Source of the DNA: Oscillibacter sp.
Lineage (GTDB): Bacteria > Bacillota > Clostridia > Oscillospirales > Oscillospiraceae
Direction of reading: 5' to 3'
Assembly (NCBI GenBank): GCA_003539495.1
Contig: DPPB01000023.1
Location: forward strand, 1-31,009
DNA: 31,009 bases
Shown piece after piece: positions 7,130 to 16,902 of the stretch (positions are counted from its first letter, which is position 1; the number at the start of each line of letters is the position of its first letter). A program made the position numbers and the translations under genes. The notes beneath the pieces were generated by a model. The model saw only the letters and a list, made by a program, of their open reading frames with translations, had not been told where the DNA came from and did no database searches.

Positions 7130-8533
7130 ATGGCACGGCTGATACAGAAAAGCGGGTACATCCAAGGAGACCGTGCGGCAAGATACATGGAGTATGTTGC
7201 CAAGCGAGACGGCGTGGAGGTCCTTCAAAGCACCGAGCCGGTGACCAAAAAACAGGCGCGGTTCATCACAAAGCTGCTGAAGGACTTCCCGGATGCAAAG
7301 GAATTGTTCGAATACAGCGACTACTTACAGACGCCCAACCGGGGTGCGGCGTCTGCGTTTATTGCTGCTGCGTTGGATACGCATCTGCATGAATTGGAGT
7401 CCAAGAGCGGATACATGGCCTACATCGCCAACCGGCCCCGGGCGGAAAAGCGCGGCGGTCACGGACTATTCAGTGCGGCGGATGTTACGGATCTCAAGGC
7501 GGCAAAGAATGAACTGGAGACTCACGCCGGAAAAGTGTGGACCTTCATTTTCTCCCTGCGGCGTGAGGATGCGGAGCGCCTGGGATACAGCAAAGCAGCC
7601 GCATGGCAGAACCTATTGAAGCAGGAGAGCCACTCCATTGCGGAGGCCATGCGTATTCCACCGGAGAAGTTTCGTTGGTATGCGGCATATCACGACGAGG
7701 GACACCATCCACATATACACATGATGGCGTGGTCGGACGATCCCAAGGTGGGGTTTCTAACGCAAAAGGGGATCGCATCGATTCGGTCCAAGATGACGAA
7801 CGAAATTTTTCGGGATGAGATGACGGAGCTTTACATTCGGAAGGATGCCGCCTACAAGGAGAGTATACAAACCGCCAAGGCATTGTTACTGGAGCGCATT
7901 CGGGCGTTGGAAACCGGTGCCGCCGATGACCCCGGGCTTGTGAAAGAGCTGCAAGAACTCTCCCAGGCACTGACGCAGGTCGGCGGCAAACATGTCTATT
8001 CCTATCTGTCAAAATCGGTCAAGGCACAGGTGGATGCCATTGTGGAGCGGCTGGCGCAGCTCCCGGAGGTGGCGGCTTGCTACGACCAATGGTGGCAGCT
8101 GAAGGACGAGATCGCGGGCTACTACGGGCGGAACACACCGCCTCGCCAGCCGCTAACGCAGCGAAAGGAGTTTCGTTCTCTTAAAAACTGGATCATCCGA
8201 GAGGCAGAGGACATCTCGTTTTCCCCGTCTGCTGACAGTGTGGAGCCGGGGGAAAAGCAATCGACAGAGAAAACGCCGCCTATCCGTGGCTCTGTTGATG
8301 TGCAGCCAGTGGGAGAAGCTGTGTCTGCAAGGCATATTCCGGCAAATGCGGTCATGCGGCTGCTGCATCATATGGGGCAGATATTTAGGACAAGTACGCC
8401 GGTCATCCCACCTGCGCTGCGAATCGACTCCAAGCGCCGCAGACGGCTGCAGGAGAAGCGTATGGCCTTGGGCCACAAGCGAGATGACCACGAGGACGAG
8501 CGGTTTCACCATGTCAACGACAACACCATGTAA
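7130..8533 (+). CDS. MobP-type (MobP3-like) relaxase
   Basis: The protein has 467 residues and starts at ATG 7130 after CAGGAGGAG. The metal-binding histidine cluster of MOBP relaxases is clear: YHDEGHHPHIHMMAWS at residues 187-202, with His193, His195 and His197 as the probable three-His set. Relaxases nick one strand at oriT, stay covalently bound through a Tyr, and pilot the strand through the type IV channel. Tyr17, Tyr19 or Tyr22 in the N-terminal part are candidate nucleophiles; I cannot tell which. Residues 250-345 are helical, and the last 120 residues are basic. The family is typical of clostridial integrative elements and the length is normal. Confidence 0.9.
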   Translation: MARLIQKSGYIQGDRAARYMEYVAKRDGVEVLQSTEPVTKKQARFITKLLKDFPDAKELFEYSDYLQTPNRGAASAFIAAALDTHLHELESKSGYMAYIANRPRAEKRGGHGLFSAADVTDLKAAKNELETHAGKVWTFIFSLRREDAERLGYSKAAAWQNLLKQESHSIAEAMRIPPEKFRWYAAYHDEGHHPHIHMMAWSDDPKVGFLTQKGIASIRSKMTNEIFRDEMTELYIRKDAAYKESIQTAKALLLERIRALETGAADDPGLVKELQELSQALTQVGGKHVYSYLSKSVKAQVDAIVERLAQLPEVAACYDQWWQLKDEIAGYYGRNTPPRQPLTQRKEFRSLKNWIIREAEDISFSPSADSVEPGEKQSTEKTPPIRGSVDVQPVGEAVSARHIPANAVMRLLHHMGQIFRTSTPVIPPALRIDSKRRRRLQEKRMALGHKRDDHEDERFHHVNDNTM

Positions 8534-8548
8534 CAGGAGGTATAATGC

Positions 8549-11500
8549 ATGGGTAAATTTGTATATTTCACATCCGCAGAAAAACGGCAGGCCAACGAGG
8601 TTGACCTGCCATCTTTTTTGCGTGACCGGGGCGAAAAGCTCCTTCAGGCTGGACGGGAGTACCGGCTGGCCAGCGACCACAGCATCACTGTGCGTGGTAA
8701 TAGGTGGTATGATCATGCTGCACGGAGGGGCGGACACGCCATCAGCTTCGTGCAGCGGTTCTACGACAAGACCTTCCCGGAAGCCGTGTCCATGCTGCTG
8801 GGCCGGGACGGACAGGGCATCATTCCCATTGCAAAGCAGGAGCCGGAGCCGCAGGAGCCAAAGCCCTTTGCGCTGCCGAAGCCTTACTTGACTATGCGCA
8901 GGATGTATGCCTATCTCACCAAACACAGGTGCATCGACCGGGATGTGGTCACGGCGTTTGTGCAGGAGAAGCTGCTCTATGAGGACGACCCACACCACAA
9001 CTGCGTGTTTGTCGGGCTGGATGAAAACGGAGAAGCCCGGCACGCACATCTGCGCAGCACCAGTTCCCAAGGCAAAGTATTCCGCATTAATAACGAGATC
9101 GTCACCTATCCTGTCAAGGCTGCCAACAGTCTGTATAACGAGTTTATCTACGAAAAGACCTATTTCCAGGCCGACATGGCCACCCTGATCTGTGCCCATG
9201 AGAGCTGGAAGCTGAAGCTGAATACCGCCACCTCCTTCGAGATGGTTGAGCAGATCTATGCCGAGGCCCGCAAGGCCCTCAAGGAACTGACCGACGGATT
9301 CACCCCCGGCGAGACCGCCCCCGATATGGACCAGGCTGCCAGGGATGCTTTGGCTCTGGCTCGGACCCAAGTGCTGGAGGCGCTGTCTGAGCGGGAGAAG
9401 AGTTATACCGATAAGCTGACTGCGCTGGTAGGAGATGTAAACACCTTGCCGGCAAAGTGGCAGCAGACCATTCAGAACCGCTTGACCTCTGCCACGGATG
9501 CGCTGCACACCGCCGCTGCCCCAGATCTGAGCGGCGTGACGGCCTATGACGAGCTGCAAGCCCTGCAAAGCCGTCACCTGCGCAAGCTGGACGGCATTTG
9601 TACCCAGGCGACCACAGATCTGACGGAGCTTCTGGCCTCCGCCCGCAATACGGGCGCCTGGGACGGCGCTACAAAGACCCAGCCCGAAAAGGGCACCGGC
9701 ACCAAGGACGATCCCTATCAGATCGGCACCGCCCCGGAGCTTGCCTGGTTTGCAGACAAGGTCAATACCGGCAGCATCTCCGCCTGTGCCGTGCTTACCG
9801 CCGACATCGAGCTGGGCTACAGCGAGTGGACACCCATCGGCATCCGCACCAACTATAACAGCGCCTTCCGCGGCGTGTTCGACGGCCAGGGCCACACCGT
9901 CTCCGGCCTGTATATTACCCGGCCCCACAACGGCTATGTGGGTCTGTTCGGCAACACCCTCGGAAATACAGATATCCGTAATGTCACCGTTTCCGGTGAG
10001 ATCACGCTGAAGGATGTGACGCAAACCGTGTATGTGGGCGGCCTGACGGGCCAGGCCTATTCCGGCGAATACAGCGGCTGCGTCTCCCGCGTGAAGATCA
10101 CCGGCGACGGACTCAGCAGTCAGAACAGTATGAACTCCGGCTTCGGCGGCGTGATCGGCAGCCTCCAGGGCGACGGTCAGCTGACAGACTGCCGCTTTGA
10201 GGGGAGTCTGTCCGTTACCGTGACCTCCACCCAGTATCTGGGCCGCGGCACCGGCGGCAATCGCGGCGGCGTGGGCGGCATTGTGGGCTATATCTATGGC
10301 GGCAGCCTGACCCGCTGCGTCAATAGCGCCGCTGTCACCGTGAACAAGGCCTCCGGCGTAGGCGGTATCACCGGCGCTGCCAGCGGCAGCTACAGCAAGG
10401 ATAAGGTCACCCGACTCTATCAGTGTGTGAACACCGGCCATATCTCCAACGATACGGGCTTTGCCATCGGCGCGGGCGAGTACCCCGCCGGCGGCGTGGC
10501 CGGCATCCTGGGTGTGGCGGATACCTACGGCCAGATCGTCGTCGACTCCTGCTATAACACCGGCACCGTCTCCGGCGGCATCATCGCCGGCGGTATTCTG
10601 GGCGGCGAGGCCGGCAGCTACAGCACCAAGACCACCTCCAACGGCAGCGGCAATAAGGAGCTCGTTGTCCGCAACTGCTATAACGCCGGCACTTTGGACA
10701 CCGGCACCGCCGTGGACAGAATGGGTGCCCTGGCGGGCTATCCCATTGCCGGCCAGTACCGCGATGCTCTCTATGTCCTCCAGGGCTCCGGCCGCATGAC
10801 CATGGGCTGGAAGAGCAGCCAGGGCGACCGGATCACTACGCTGGGCACCTTGGCGGCGGATATGTTCCCCGACCTTACGGAGAGCATTGCGGACCTCAAC
10901 GGCGGCTATCCCATTTTCTCCTGGCAGCTTTTGCTGTCTGACAGCCGCGAGTCTATTCTTGCCTATCTGAACGAATATTACCATACCCGGGTGGAGGAGA
11001 TCCTCTCCGCCGACCAGCGTACCCGGATAGAGGCTCTGCTGCAAGCCACAGCGGATACCGTCCGCACAGCCGACCAGGCCCAGACCATCATCGACGCCTA
11101 CCATGCGGCCCTGGCCGCCATGGACCCGGATAAGCTCCTGGATGCGGCTCGCGGGGCGGCTATGGAGCTGCTGGATAATGCCTATGAGTCGGCCAAGGCA
11201 GCCTACCCCTATATTGAGGCCGGCCTCACCGAGAGCTACCGGTCCTGCCAGGTGCAGATTCGCCAGAGCTCCAGCTATACCCGCGGCCAGGCCGTAGTTG
11301 ATGGTTTCTGTGCCCAGGTGGTAGACCTGCTGGTGGCCGATGCCCGGGGTGCGGCGGTAAAGTTGCTGACCCAGAAGGCCGAGACCATCCGGAGTGCCTA
11401 CGAAGTCCTTACTCCGGCCCAGCAGGCTCTGATGGAAAACTATGGAAAGCTCTCCCAGATCCAGGCCCTGTCCGATCTGTATGCCAAGGATCTGGACCTG

Positions 11501-12640
11501 CTGCGGCAGTGGGGCCGGGAGGATGCTGAGGCCTACGAGGATCTGGCCCAGCAGCTCCAGACGCTGAATGAGACCGCCCAGGAGACCCTGGGTAACTGCA
11601 CAAATCAAGAGGCCCTGGCCCCGGTACTGGATGGCTACTGCGCGGATGCGGCCAAGCTGCTGCTGACCGATGTAGACTTCACCAGCGGAACCACCACCCT
11701 GCGCCAGCTGGAGGATGCGGCGGACCGCCTGGAGCGCACACGCAAGGCCCTCGACGGGCTCAGCGAGACCCAGCGTAAGCTCTTCGGCGAGGAGAGCATA
11801 GCTGCGCTGGAGAGCGCCGAGACCCTCCTGGCCGTGTATAGAAAGGCGGACCAGACACTGCGGGATTGGTCGGCGGAGGATAAGGCGACTTACCCGAAGC
11901 TGGCCGCCGCCCTGGATCGGCAGCTGGCAGAGTCTCTTGCGGCTCTGGACGCCTGCACCGATAAGGACGGCGCGGCCCGGGAGCTGAACCGCTACTGCGC
12001 CAAGATCGCCGACCTGCTCATCGACCAGATCGGCGCCCTGTCTCCGGAGCCTACGGAGGAGTCCTTGGCCGCAGTGCGCCAGGCTGTGCGCCAGGCCCAG
12101 GACTATTATGACAAGCTCACTCAGGAGCAGAAGCAGTATGTAACGGGTCTGGATAAGCTCACCGCCGCCGCGGAATACTGCGCCACGGCCACGGTGAAGA
12201 AACCCGACCAGGCCGGTGGCTCCCAGGGCGGCACCGGTGGCAGCGTCAACACGCCCGCCGCGTCGGACGCCGACGCCGTAAAGACGGTCACAGATCTGAT
12301 CCGCGCCATCGGTCAGGTGACTCTGGAGCGCAAGGATGCCATCGAAAAGGCCCTGGAGGCCTACGATGCTCTGACGGATGCCCAGAAGACGCTGGTATCC
12401 AAGGAGGACAAGACCCTGCTGGATAATGCTGTTGCCGCCTATAAGGCGCTTCTGGATGCCCAGAATACCGCCCAGGGCGATACCGCGACGGATCCCGGGA
12501 GGAATGACGATGGGCAAAGCAGCGCGGCCTTTGACTGGACCATCGTTTGGACCGTTTTGGGCATCCTGGCCGCCGCAGCCGTGATCTTCGGCCTGTCCAG
12601 ATGGTTCCTGGCAGCTAAACGCAATAGAGAGAAAAAGTAA
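8549..12640 (+). CDS. Chimeric frame: ICE DUF3991/toprim-type N-terminus fused to a GLUG-repeat surface protein body
   Basis: The frame has 1363 residues, from ATG 8549 (CAGGAGG 8 nt upstream). Residues 1-181 match the DUF3991/toprim-like proteins that follow relaxases in clostridial elements: a CHC2-like part with WYDHAARRGGHAISFVQRFY, then CVFVGLDENGEARHAHLRST. The family would continue into a toprim domain, but after GKVFRIN (about 9085-9092) the sequence changes type. What follows is helical, then GLUG repeats from about residue 385 to 760 (GVFDGQGHTVSGLYI, YVGGLTGQAY). A series of FIVAR-like helical bundles comes next (about 800-1320), then a C-terminal membrane anchor (about 1332-1355, basic tail). 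There is no signal peptide, so the surface part could not be exported as written. It is either a recombination scar or an assembly join. Confidence 0.7.
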   Translation: MGKFVYFTSAEKRQANEVDLPSFLRDRGEKLLQAGREYRLASDHSITVRGNRWYDHAARRGGHAISFVQRFYDKTFPEAVSMLLGRDGQGIIPIAKQEPEPQEPKPFALPKPYLTMRRMYAYLTKHRCIDRDVVTAFVQEKLLYEDDPHHNCVFVGLDENGEARHAHLRSTSSQGKVFRINNEIVTYPVKAANSLYNEFIYEKTYFQADMATLICAHESWKLKLNTATSFEMVEQIYAEARKALKELTDGFTPGETAPDMDQAARDALALARTQVLEALSEREKSYTDKLTALVGDVNTLPAKWQQTIQNRLTSATDALHTAAAPDLSGVTAYDELQALQSRHLRKLDGICTQATTDLTELLASARNTGAWDGATKTQPEKGTGTKDDPYQIGTAPELAWFADKVNTGSISACAVLTADIELGYSEWTPIGIRTNYNSAFRGVFDGQGHTVSGLYITRPHNGYVGLFGNTLGNTDIRNVTVSGEITLKDVTQTVYVGGLTGQAYSGEYSGCVSRVKITGDGLSSQNSMNSGFGGVIGSLQGDGQLTDCRFEGSLSVTVTSTQYLGRGTGGNRGGVGGIVGYIYGGSLTRCVNSAAVTVNKASGVGGITGAASGSYSKDKVTRLYQCVNTGHISNDTGFAIGAGEYPAGGVAGILGVADTYGQIVVDSCYNTGTVSGGIIAGGILGGEAGSYSTKTTSNGSGNKELVVRNCYNAGTLDTGTAVDRMGALAGYPIAGQYRDALYVLQGSGRMTMGWKSSQGDRITTLGTLAADMFPDLTESIADLNGGYPIFSWQLLLSDSRESILAYLNEYYHTRVEEILSADQRTRIEALLQATADTVRTADQAQTIIDAYHAALAAMDPDKLLDAARGAAMELLDNAYESAKAAYPYIEAGLTESYRSCQVQIRQSSSYTRGQAVVDGFCAQVVDLLVADARGAAVKLLTQKAETIRSAYEVLTPAQQALMENYGKLSQIQALSDLYAKDLDLLRQWGREDAEAYEDLAQQLQTLNETAQETLGNCTNQEALAPVLDGYCADAAKLLLTDVDFTSGTTTLRQLEDAADRLERTRKALDGLSETQRKLFGEESIAALESAETLLAVYRKADQTLRDWSAEDKATYPKLAAALDRQLAESLAALDACTDKDGAARELNRYCAKIADLLIDQIGALSPEPTEESLAAVRQAVRQAQDYYDKLTQEQKQYVTGLDKLTAAAEYCATATVKKPDQAGGSQGGTGGSVNTPAASDADAVKTVTDLIRAIGQVTLERKDAIEKALEAYDALTDAQKTLVSKEDKTLLDNAVAAYKALLDAQNTAQGDTATDPGRNDDGQSSAAFDWTIVWTVLGILAAAAVIFGLSRWFLAAKRNREKK

Positions 12641-12648
12641 TCATGCGA

Positions 12649-12686
12649 CCGAAACAGGAGAAGGGCATTTGCCTTTCTCCTTTCGG
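12649..12686 (+). other. Intergenic hairpin between the GLUG protein and the DUF4430 protein genes
   Basis: AGGAGAAGGGCA at 12656-12667 pairs with TGCCTTTCTCCT at 12670-12681, with one G-T pair. Flanking CCGAA and TTCGG extend the stem. There is no T-run after it, so it is more likely an RNA-processing or stability element, or a weak attenuator, than a full terminator. Confidence 0.5.
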
Positions 12687-12712
12687 TGGTATATCCCTTG
12701 GGAGGTGTGACA

Positions 12713-14845
12713 TTGAAGAGAAAACTGGAACCGCTTTTGCGAGGGGGTCTGGCGCTGCTTTTGTGCCTTGTCACCATCTTGTTGGCGGCGAATATACAGG
12801 CGGGGCAGCCCCGGCGGCAGCAGCAGGATCCAACCTCCCGGATGCTGCTGTCCGACGCGGACATTTTATATGACGCCGACGGCGTTTCCCGCTTTGACGG
12901 CACCGACAACCAGCCCACAGACCAGAATGAGGACACCTCTCAGGATCAGCCCCCCGAGGAGCGGGACGACGACCTTGTTTCCACCCCCGATCAGCCGGAC
13001 GATGACCCGTCGGAGGCTCCCTCCGACAGCGCCGGCCGCACGAATATCGGCGATCTGCTGGACATCACCGGCCCCGGCGGCGGCTCCGGCGGGCAGACCC
13101 CGTCCCGGGAGCCGGGAAAAGAGGACGGTGGCTCCCAGGTAGGGGACCCGGACCGCTATTTTGAAACCAGCATCATAAACGGAGATGTGGTGGATTATGA
13201 AAACTATACCTTCACCATTCGCCATCTCAAGCCCCTTTTACAGGTGCGGGGCATTACGGTGCTGGTGAACGGCCAAGAGTATTCTTTCCGGGCCAATGCT
13301 TCCAGCCTGCTGGTGCGCTTGGAGGAGGGAAGCAACACCATCGTTGTCCGTGTGTCGTACTGCGACGGCACACAGAACATCCTGGCTTCCCGCTCCTATA
13401 CCGTCCGCTACAGCCCCGCCGGGCAAACGGTGATTGTTGCCTATCGTAAGCAGGATAATACGCCCCTGAGTCAGATCCATACCACGGCGGAGGGCAGCCT
13501 CAGCTTCGTGGCCTACGGCCTGCGGGACGGCAGACAGCTGCGAGCCTCCGTGCGCCTCAACGGCAAGACCATCCAGTCTGCCACCAGCGCCTTTACTGCC
13601 GCACTGCAATTTGGCGAAAATGTGTTGGAGGTCAGCGTAAATGACCGCACCGGCAGCGCTTCGGAGACCTTCTACATCTGCTATCAGGCGGACGGCTTCA
13701 AAATTACCACCAGCTTTTGCAGCACCGTCATCGACAATGATACCAAGCAGCCCCAGCACATCAGCGAGGAGCTGCCCCTGTATCTGGATAATGAGGAATT
13801 CCGCTTCCGCTTCTATGTGAATCAGGAGACGGGTCGGGAGGAGATCACCCAGGTGCGCTATGCCGACAAGCTGGTGAAGACCGGGGCTGACGGCTGGTAT
13901 ACCGTCCAGGTGGACACCCGCCACCCCCAGTATCTGGTGCTGCGCTATGTGGACGCCGATGGAGTCCGCCAGAGCTATAAGTGGACCGTGCGCTTCCACC
14001 GCAATCCCGGCAACACCCCGCCGGATAAATATCCCACCATTTCCGCCACCATCGAAGTGGGCAGTGAGATCCTGGGCCTGGAGGACGGCATTGTGCTCAA
14101 AAGCCCGGACGTCATCACCATTGTGGACGCCAGGAGCTGGAACAACGAACAGCTCTATCTTAATGACTATGTGGTCTCCGTCAATGGCCGGGTCATCGCT
14201 TCCCCCTGCAGCCAGAGTGGCGCTACCTTCGGCTATAATACCTATCTCACTCAGGAGGGTGCCAACACCATCACCATCACTGCCACGGATAAGGACGGCT
14301 ACACCGCCACCCGCAGCTGGACGGTGTACTATGAAAAGGGCGATGTCACCGTCACCGTCAGCGTGGAGGCCACCACCGTGGGCCTGGGCTATCTCATCCC
14401 GCCCACCCAGGTCACCGTGCCCGGGGGAACGGATGTCATGTCCATCGTCCTGGACCTGCTGGAGAAAAACGGATATACCCACACCGGCGGCAGCGACTAT
14501 CTGGCCTCCATTGCCAAGCCTGGCATCAATAATGGCTATCACATTGACCCCGAGCTGATGGACCTGATCATCACCGACGGCATGGACGCATTCGGCGCGA
14601 GCCGGGATCCCAAGCCCGGATCCATGGATTCTTTGGGCGAGTTTGACTATTACCGCTGGTCGGGCTGGATGTTCTCCTATAATGGCAGATACCCCGGCTA
14701 CAGCATGAGCGCCTGCAAGCCCCAGGACGGCGCTGTGATCCGCCTGCGCTACACCCTGGCCCTGGGCAAGGACATCGGCGGCTTTTCTGCGGCACTGGGC
14801 AGCGGCTACGGACAGACCAGCGGAAACTACTATAAGGAATGGTAA
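12713..14845 (+). CDS. Secreted protein with C-terminal DUF4430 (transcobalamin C-terminal-like) domain
   Basis: The protein has 710 residues from TTG 12713, chosen because GGGAGG at 12700-12705 is 7 nt upstream. An N-terminal hydrophobic signal or anchor segment spans about residues 8-27. An Asp/Pro/Glu-rich linker follows (about 60-155), then several beta-sandwich modules (about 160-555). The C-terminus (about 560-700) is a DUF4430 domain: TDVMSIVLDLLEKNGYTHTG, later WSGWMFSYNGRYPG, and DGAVIRLRYTL at the end. This domain corresponds to the beta-domain of transcobalamin and intrinsic factor, which contacts the lower part of vitamin B12. No C-terminal sortase motif or anchor is visible. It leads directly into the MoxR gene. 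Cobamide binding is inferred. Confidence 0.8.
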   Translation: MKRKLEPLLRGGLALLLCLVTILLAANIQAGQPRRQQQDPTSRMLLSDADILYDADGVSRFDGTDNQPTDQNEDTSQDQPPEERDDDLVSTPDQPDDDPSEAPSDSAGRTNIGDLLDITGPGGGSGGQTPSREPGKEDGGSQVGDPDRYFETSIINGDVVDYENYTFTIRHLKPLLQVRGITVLVNGQEYSFRANASSLLVRLEEGSNTIVVRVSYCDGTQNILASRSYTVRYSPAGQTVIVAYRKQDNTPLSQIHTTAEGSLSFVAYGLRDGRQLRASVRLNGKTIQSATSAFTAALQFGENVLEVSVNDRTGSASETFYICYQADGFKITTSFCSTVIDNDTKQPQHISEELPLYLDNEEFRFRFYVNQETGREEITQVRYADKLVKTGADGWYTVQVDTRHPQYLVLRYVDADGVRQSYKWTVRFHRNPGNTPPDKYPTISATIEVGSEILGLEDGIVLKSPDVITIVDARSWNNEQLYLNDYVVSVNGRVIASPCSQSGATFGYNTYLTQEGANTITITATDKDGYTATRSWTVYYEKGDVTVTVSVEATTVGLGYLIPPTQVTVPGGTDVMSIVLDLLEKNGYTHTGGSDYLASIAKPGINNGYHIDPELMDLIITDGMDAFGASRDPKPGSMDSLGEFDYYRWSGWMFSYNGRYPGYSMSACKPQDGAVIRLRYTLALGKDIGGFSAALGSGYGQTSGNYYKEW

Positions 14846-14856
14846 AGGAGAGACCT

Positions 14857-15789
14857 ATGAACAGCAATGTCAGTAAGATACTCACAGAGGTACACAAGGT
14901 CATCATCGGCAAGGATGAGGTTTTGGAAAAGATACTCATGACCCTGCTTTCCCGGGGCCATGTGCTGCTGGATGATGTGCCGGGCACCGGTAAGACCACG
15001 GCAGCTCTGGCCTTTCACCGGGCGCTGGGTCTGCGCTACGGGCGCATCCAGTTTACGCCGGATGTCCTCCCGTCGGACATCGTGGGCTTCTCCCTGTATC
15101 GCAAGGAAACAGGTGACTTTGTATATCAGCCCGGCGCGGTTATGACCAATCTTCTCCTGGCTGACGAGATCAACCGTACCTCCAGCAAGACCCAGGCGGC
15201 CCTGCTGGAGGTGATGGAGGAGCGCCAGGTCACAGTGGACGGTGTCACGCACCCTCTGCCTGCGCCCTTTGCCGTTATCGCCACCCAAAACCCCGTGGGC
15301 TCGGCAGGTACGCAGCTCCTGCCCCAGGCCCAGCTGGACCGCTTCATGGTCTGCCTGGAAATGGGTTATCCCGACTTTGACAGCCAGGTGAATATCCTGC
15401 GCGACCGCCAGCAGGAGGATCCGCTGACCCAAGTGGAGACGGTCTCCTCGGCGGAGGAGCTGCTGCAAATGCAGCAGCAGGCCCAAAGTGTCCATATGGA
15501 CGATGCGCTTTTGGCCTATGTCACCCGTCTGGCCGAGGCCACACGCACGCACCCATTGGTGCTTCTGGGCGTCAGTCCCCGCGGCGCCCTGGCTGTGTGC
15601 CGTATGAGCAAGAGCCGCGCCTTTATGTATGGGCGGGACTATGTGCTGCCGGAGGATGTGCAGGCGGTGTTTGCGGATGTCTGCGCCCACCGTCTCATTC
15701 TCGCCCCCAAGGCGCGGATTGCCGAGACCACCGCCGCCGACATCCTTGCTGAGCTTTTGCAGCAGGTGCGCCGCCCCGATCATATTTAA
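14857..15789 (+). CDS. MoxR-family AAA+ ATPase
   Basis: The protein has 310 residues from ATG 14857; AAAGGAGA is suitably placed, while an earlier in-frame ATG at 14839 lies inside the previous gene. Walker A DVPGTGKTT begins at about residue 39, Walker B LLLADEINR at about 97-105, and sensor 1 ATQNPVG at about 142-148. MoxR ATPases act as chaperones for maturing metal-, cofactor- or envelope-linked complexes, usually with a DUF58/VWA partner. The next genes are DUF58 and a transglutaminase-like membrane protein, the classic trio. Here it follows a secreted DUF4430 protein by 11 bp, so it may help assemble or regulate the extracellular system encoded around it. Confidence 0.92.
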   Translation: MNSNVSKILTEVHKVIIGKDEVLEKILMTLLSRGHVLLDDVPGTGKTTAALAFHRALGLRYGRIQFTPDVLPSDIVGFSLYRKETGDFVYQPGAVMTNLLLADEINRTSSKTQAALLEVMEERQVTVDGVTHPLPAPFAVIATQNPVGSAGTQLLPQAQLDRFMVCLEMGYPDFDSQVNILRDRQQEDPLTQVETVSSAEELLQMQQQAQSVHMDDALLAYVTRLAEATRTHPLVLLGVSPRGALAVCRMSKSRAFMYGRDYVLPEDVQAVFADVCAHRLILAPKARIAETTAADILAELLQQVRRPDHI

Positions 15790-15792
15790 GTC

Positions 15793-16902
15793 ATGGCCAG
15801 ATATCGAGTTTTGTTTGGCCTGTGGCTGGCGATTTGGCTGGTGCTCTGGGCTTTGGGTAAAAATGCCATGCCACTGTGTGTTCTGCTGGGGAGCCTTGTG
15901 GCCGCCATTGCAGAGCTTGCCTGTACAGCCCTGGCCGCTAAGCACCTTCGACTATCTCTCAGCGCGCCGCTCTCTGTGCAGAAGGGGGAGGAGGTATCCG
16001 TTTGCGTGCAGGTGGAAAACACAGGCCTTTTCAGCCTGGCCACCCTGTCGGTACAGGTTTGCTGCCGCAATCTTCTCACGGACGAGCGCAGCTGCCGAGC
16101 CTTGCGTATTTCTGCCCCTGGGCGCCAGAGGCAAAGCGAGGTGGTTACCTTTGCCGGACTCCGCTGCGGCAAGCTGGAGTTGACCTTGCCGGAGCTGCGA
16201 GTCTATGACCTGTTTGGCCTGTATGGGCGGCGGGTGGCGGAGAATGTACGCACATTCAGTCTTGTGCTGCCGGAGCTTTATCCGGTGCAGCTGCAAACAG
16301 GCGAACGCACTACCCCGGATTTTGACAGCGATGAATACTCTATGCGTCACCCCGGGGACGATCCCAGCGAAACCTTTGCCCTGCGGGAATATGTCCCCGG
16401 TGACCGGGTTCGCAGCATTCATTGGAAGCTCACGGAAAAGACCGGCGATGTCATCGTGCGTCAGCTGGGCCTGCCCGTAGATCATTCCATTCTCCTGCTC
16501 CTGGATAACAGCGCCCCCGAGGCATGTACTCCCGCTGACAAGGAATCCTTGGGTGAGCTGACGGCTTCGGTATCCGCTGCCCTGTGCGCGGCTGGCCTTA
16601 CCCATCATATCGCTTGGTATGACCGGAATCAGGATGCCGTATCCTCCGTTCCCGTGGAGGGGGAGGACACGCTGACACCGGCCCTGGCAGAGCTGCTGGC
16701 GGCCCGTATCGTGCCGGACGAGCAGACGGTTTTGGAGCATTTTGCTCAGTGCGGAGGCTCCTTGGACTATACCCATGTGGTGCTTTTGACCCTGCGTCCG
16801 GAGCAGGAGCCCATCCCCGAAGGGGAGAGCGGACCCTTGTTCACCGTGGTACCCTGCGGCGCGGCGGTAAGCAGAGAGGAGGGGGTTTACCTTGCGCTTT
16901 AA
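15793..16902 (+). CDS. DUF58 domain membrane protein (MoxR partner)
   Basis: The protein has 369 residues from ATG 15793, 3 bp after the MoxR stop. Two N-terminal transmembrane helices (about 5-22 and 27-47) precede a beta-rich domain. The DUF58 signature REYVPGDRVRSIHWKLTEKT lies at about residues 198-217. The following LLLLDNS resembles the start of a VWA-like fold, where DNS stands in for the usual DxS metal-binding start. DUF58 proteins pair with MoxR ATPases in envelope operons; the biochemical role is not settled. The end overlaps the next gene by 11 bp, so translation is coupled. Confidence 0.9.
   Translation: MARYRVLFGLWLAIWLVLWALGKNAMPLCVLLGSLVAAIAELACTALAAKHLRLSLSAPLSVQKGEEVSVCVQVENTGLFSLATLSVQVCCRNLLTDERSCRALRISAPGRQRQSEVVTFAGLRCGKLELTLPELRVYDLFGLYGRRVAENVRTFSLVLPELYPVQLQTGERTTPDFDSDEYSMRHPGDDPSETFALREYVPGDRVRSIHWKLTEKTGDVIVRQLGLPVDHSILLLLDNSAPEACTPADKESLGELTASVSAALCAAGLTHHIAWYDRNQDAVSSVPVEGEDTLTPALAELLAARIVPDEQTVLEHFAQCGGSLDYTHVVLLTLRPEQEPIPEGESGPLFTVVPCGAAVSREEGVYLAL

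Noticed and set aside
10200..10800. Gly-rich repeats considered as a DNA-level tandem or CRISPR-like repeat
   Set aside because: The repetition is in the protein (GLUG motifs, Gly-Gly codons), without identical spaced DNA repeats.
8153..12517. A 1454-codon open frame on the minus strand opposite the relaxase end and GLUG protein
   Set aside because: It mirrors the GC-rich, codon-biased plus-strand gene, has Gly/Leu/Ala/Val-rich text without recognisable domains, and spans several plus-strand genes that do have ribosome sites and known domains.
12649..12686. Hairpin considered as an intrinsic terminator
   Set aside because: The stem is good but no T-run follows, and the next gene starts 27 bp later, so I list it only as an intergenic hairpin.
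13238..14542. A 434-codon minus-strand open frame opposite the DUF4430 protein
   Set aside because: It has the same antisense composition pattern, and the plus strand carries signal peptide, linker and DUF4430 domain.
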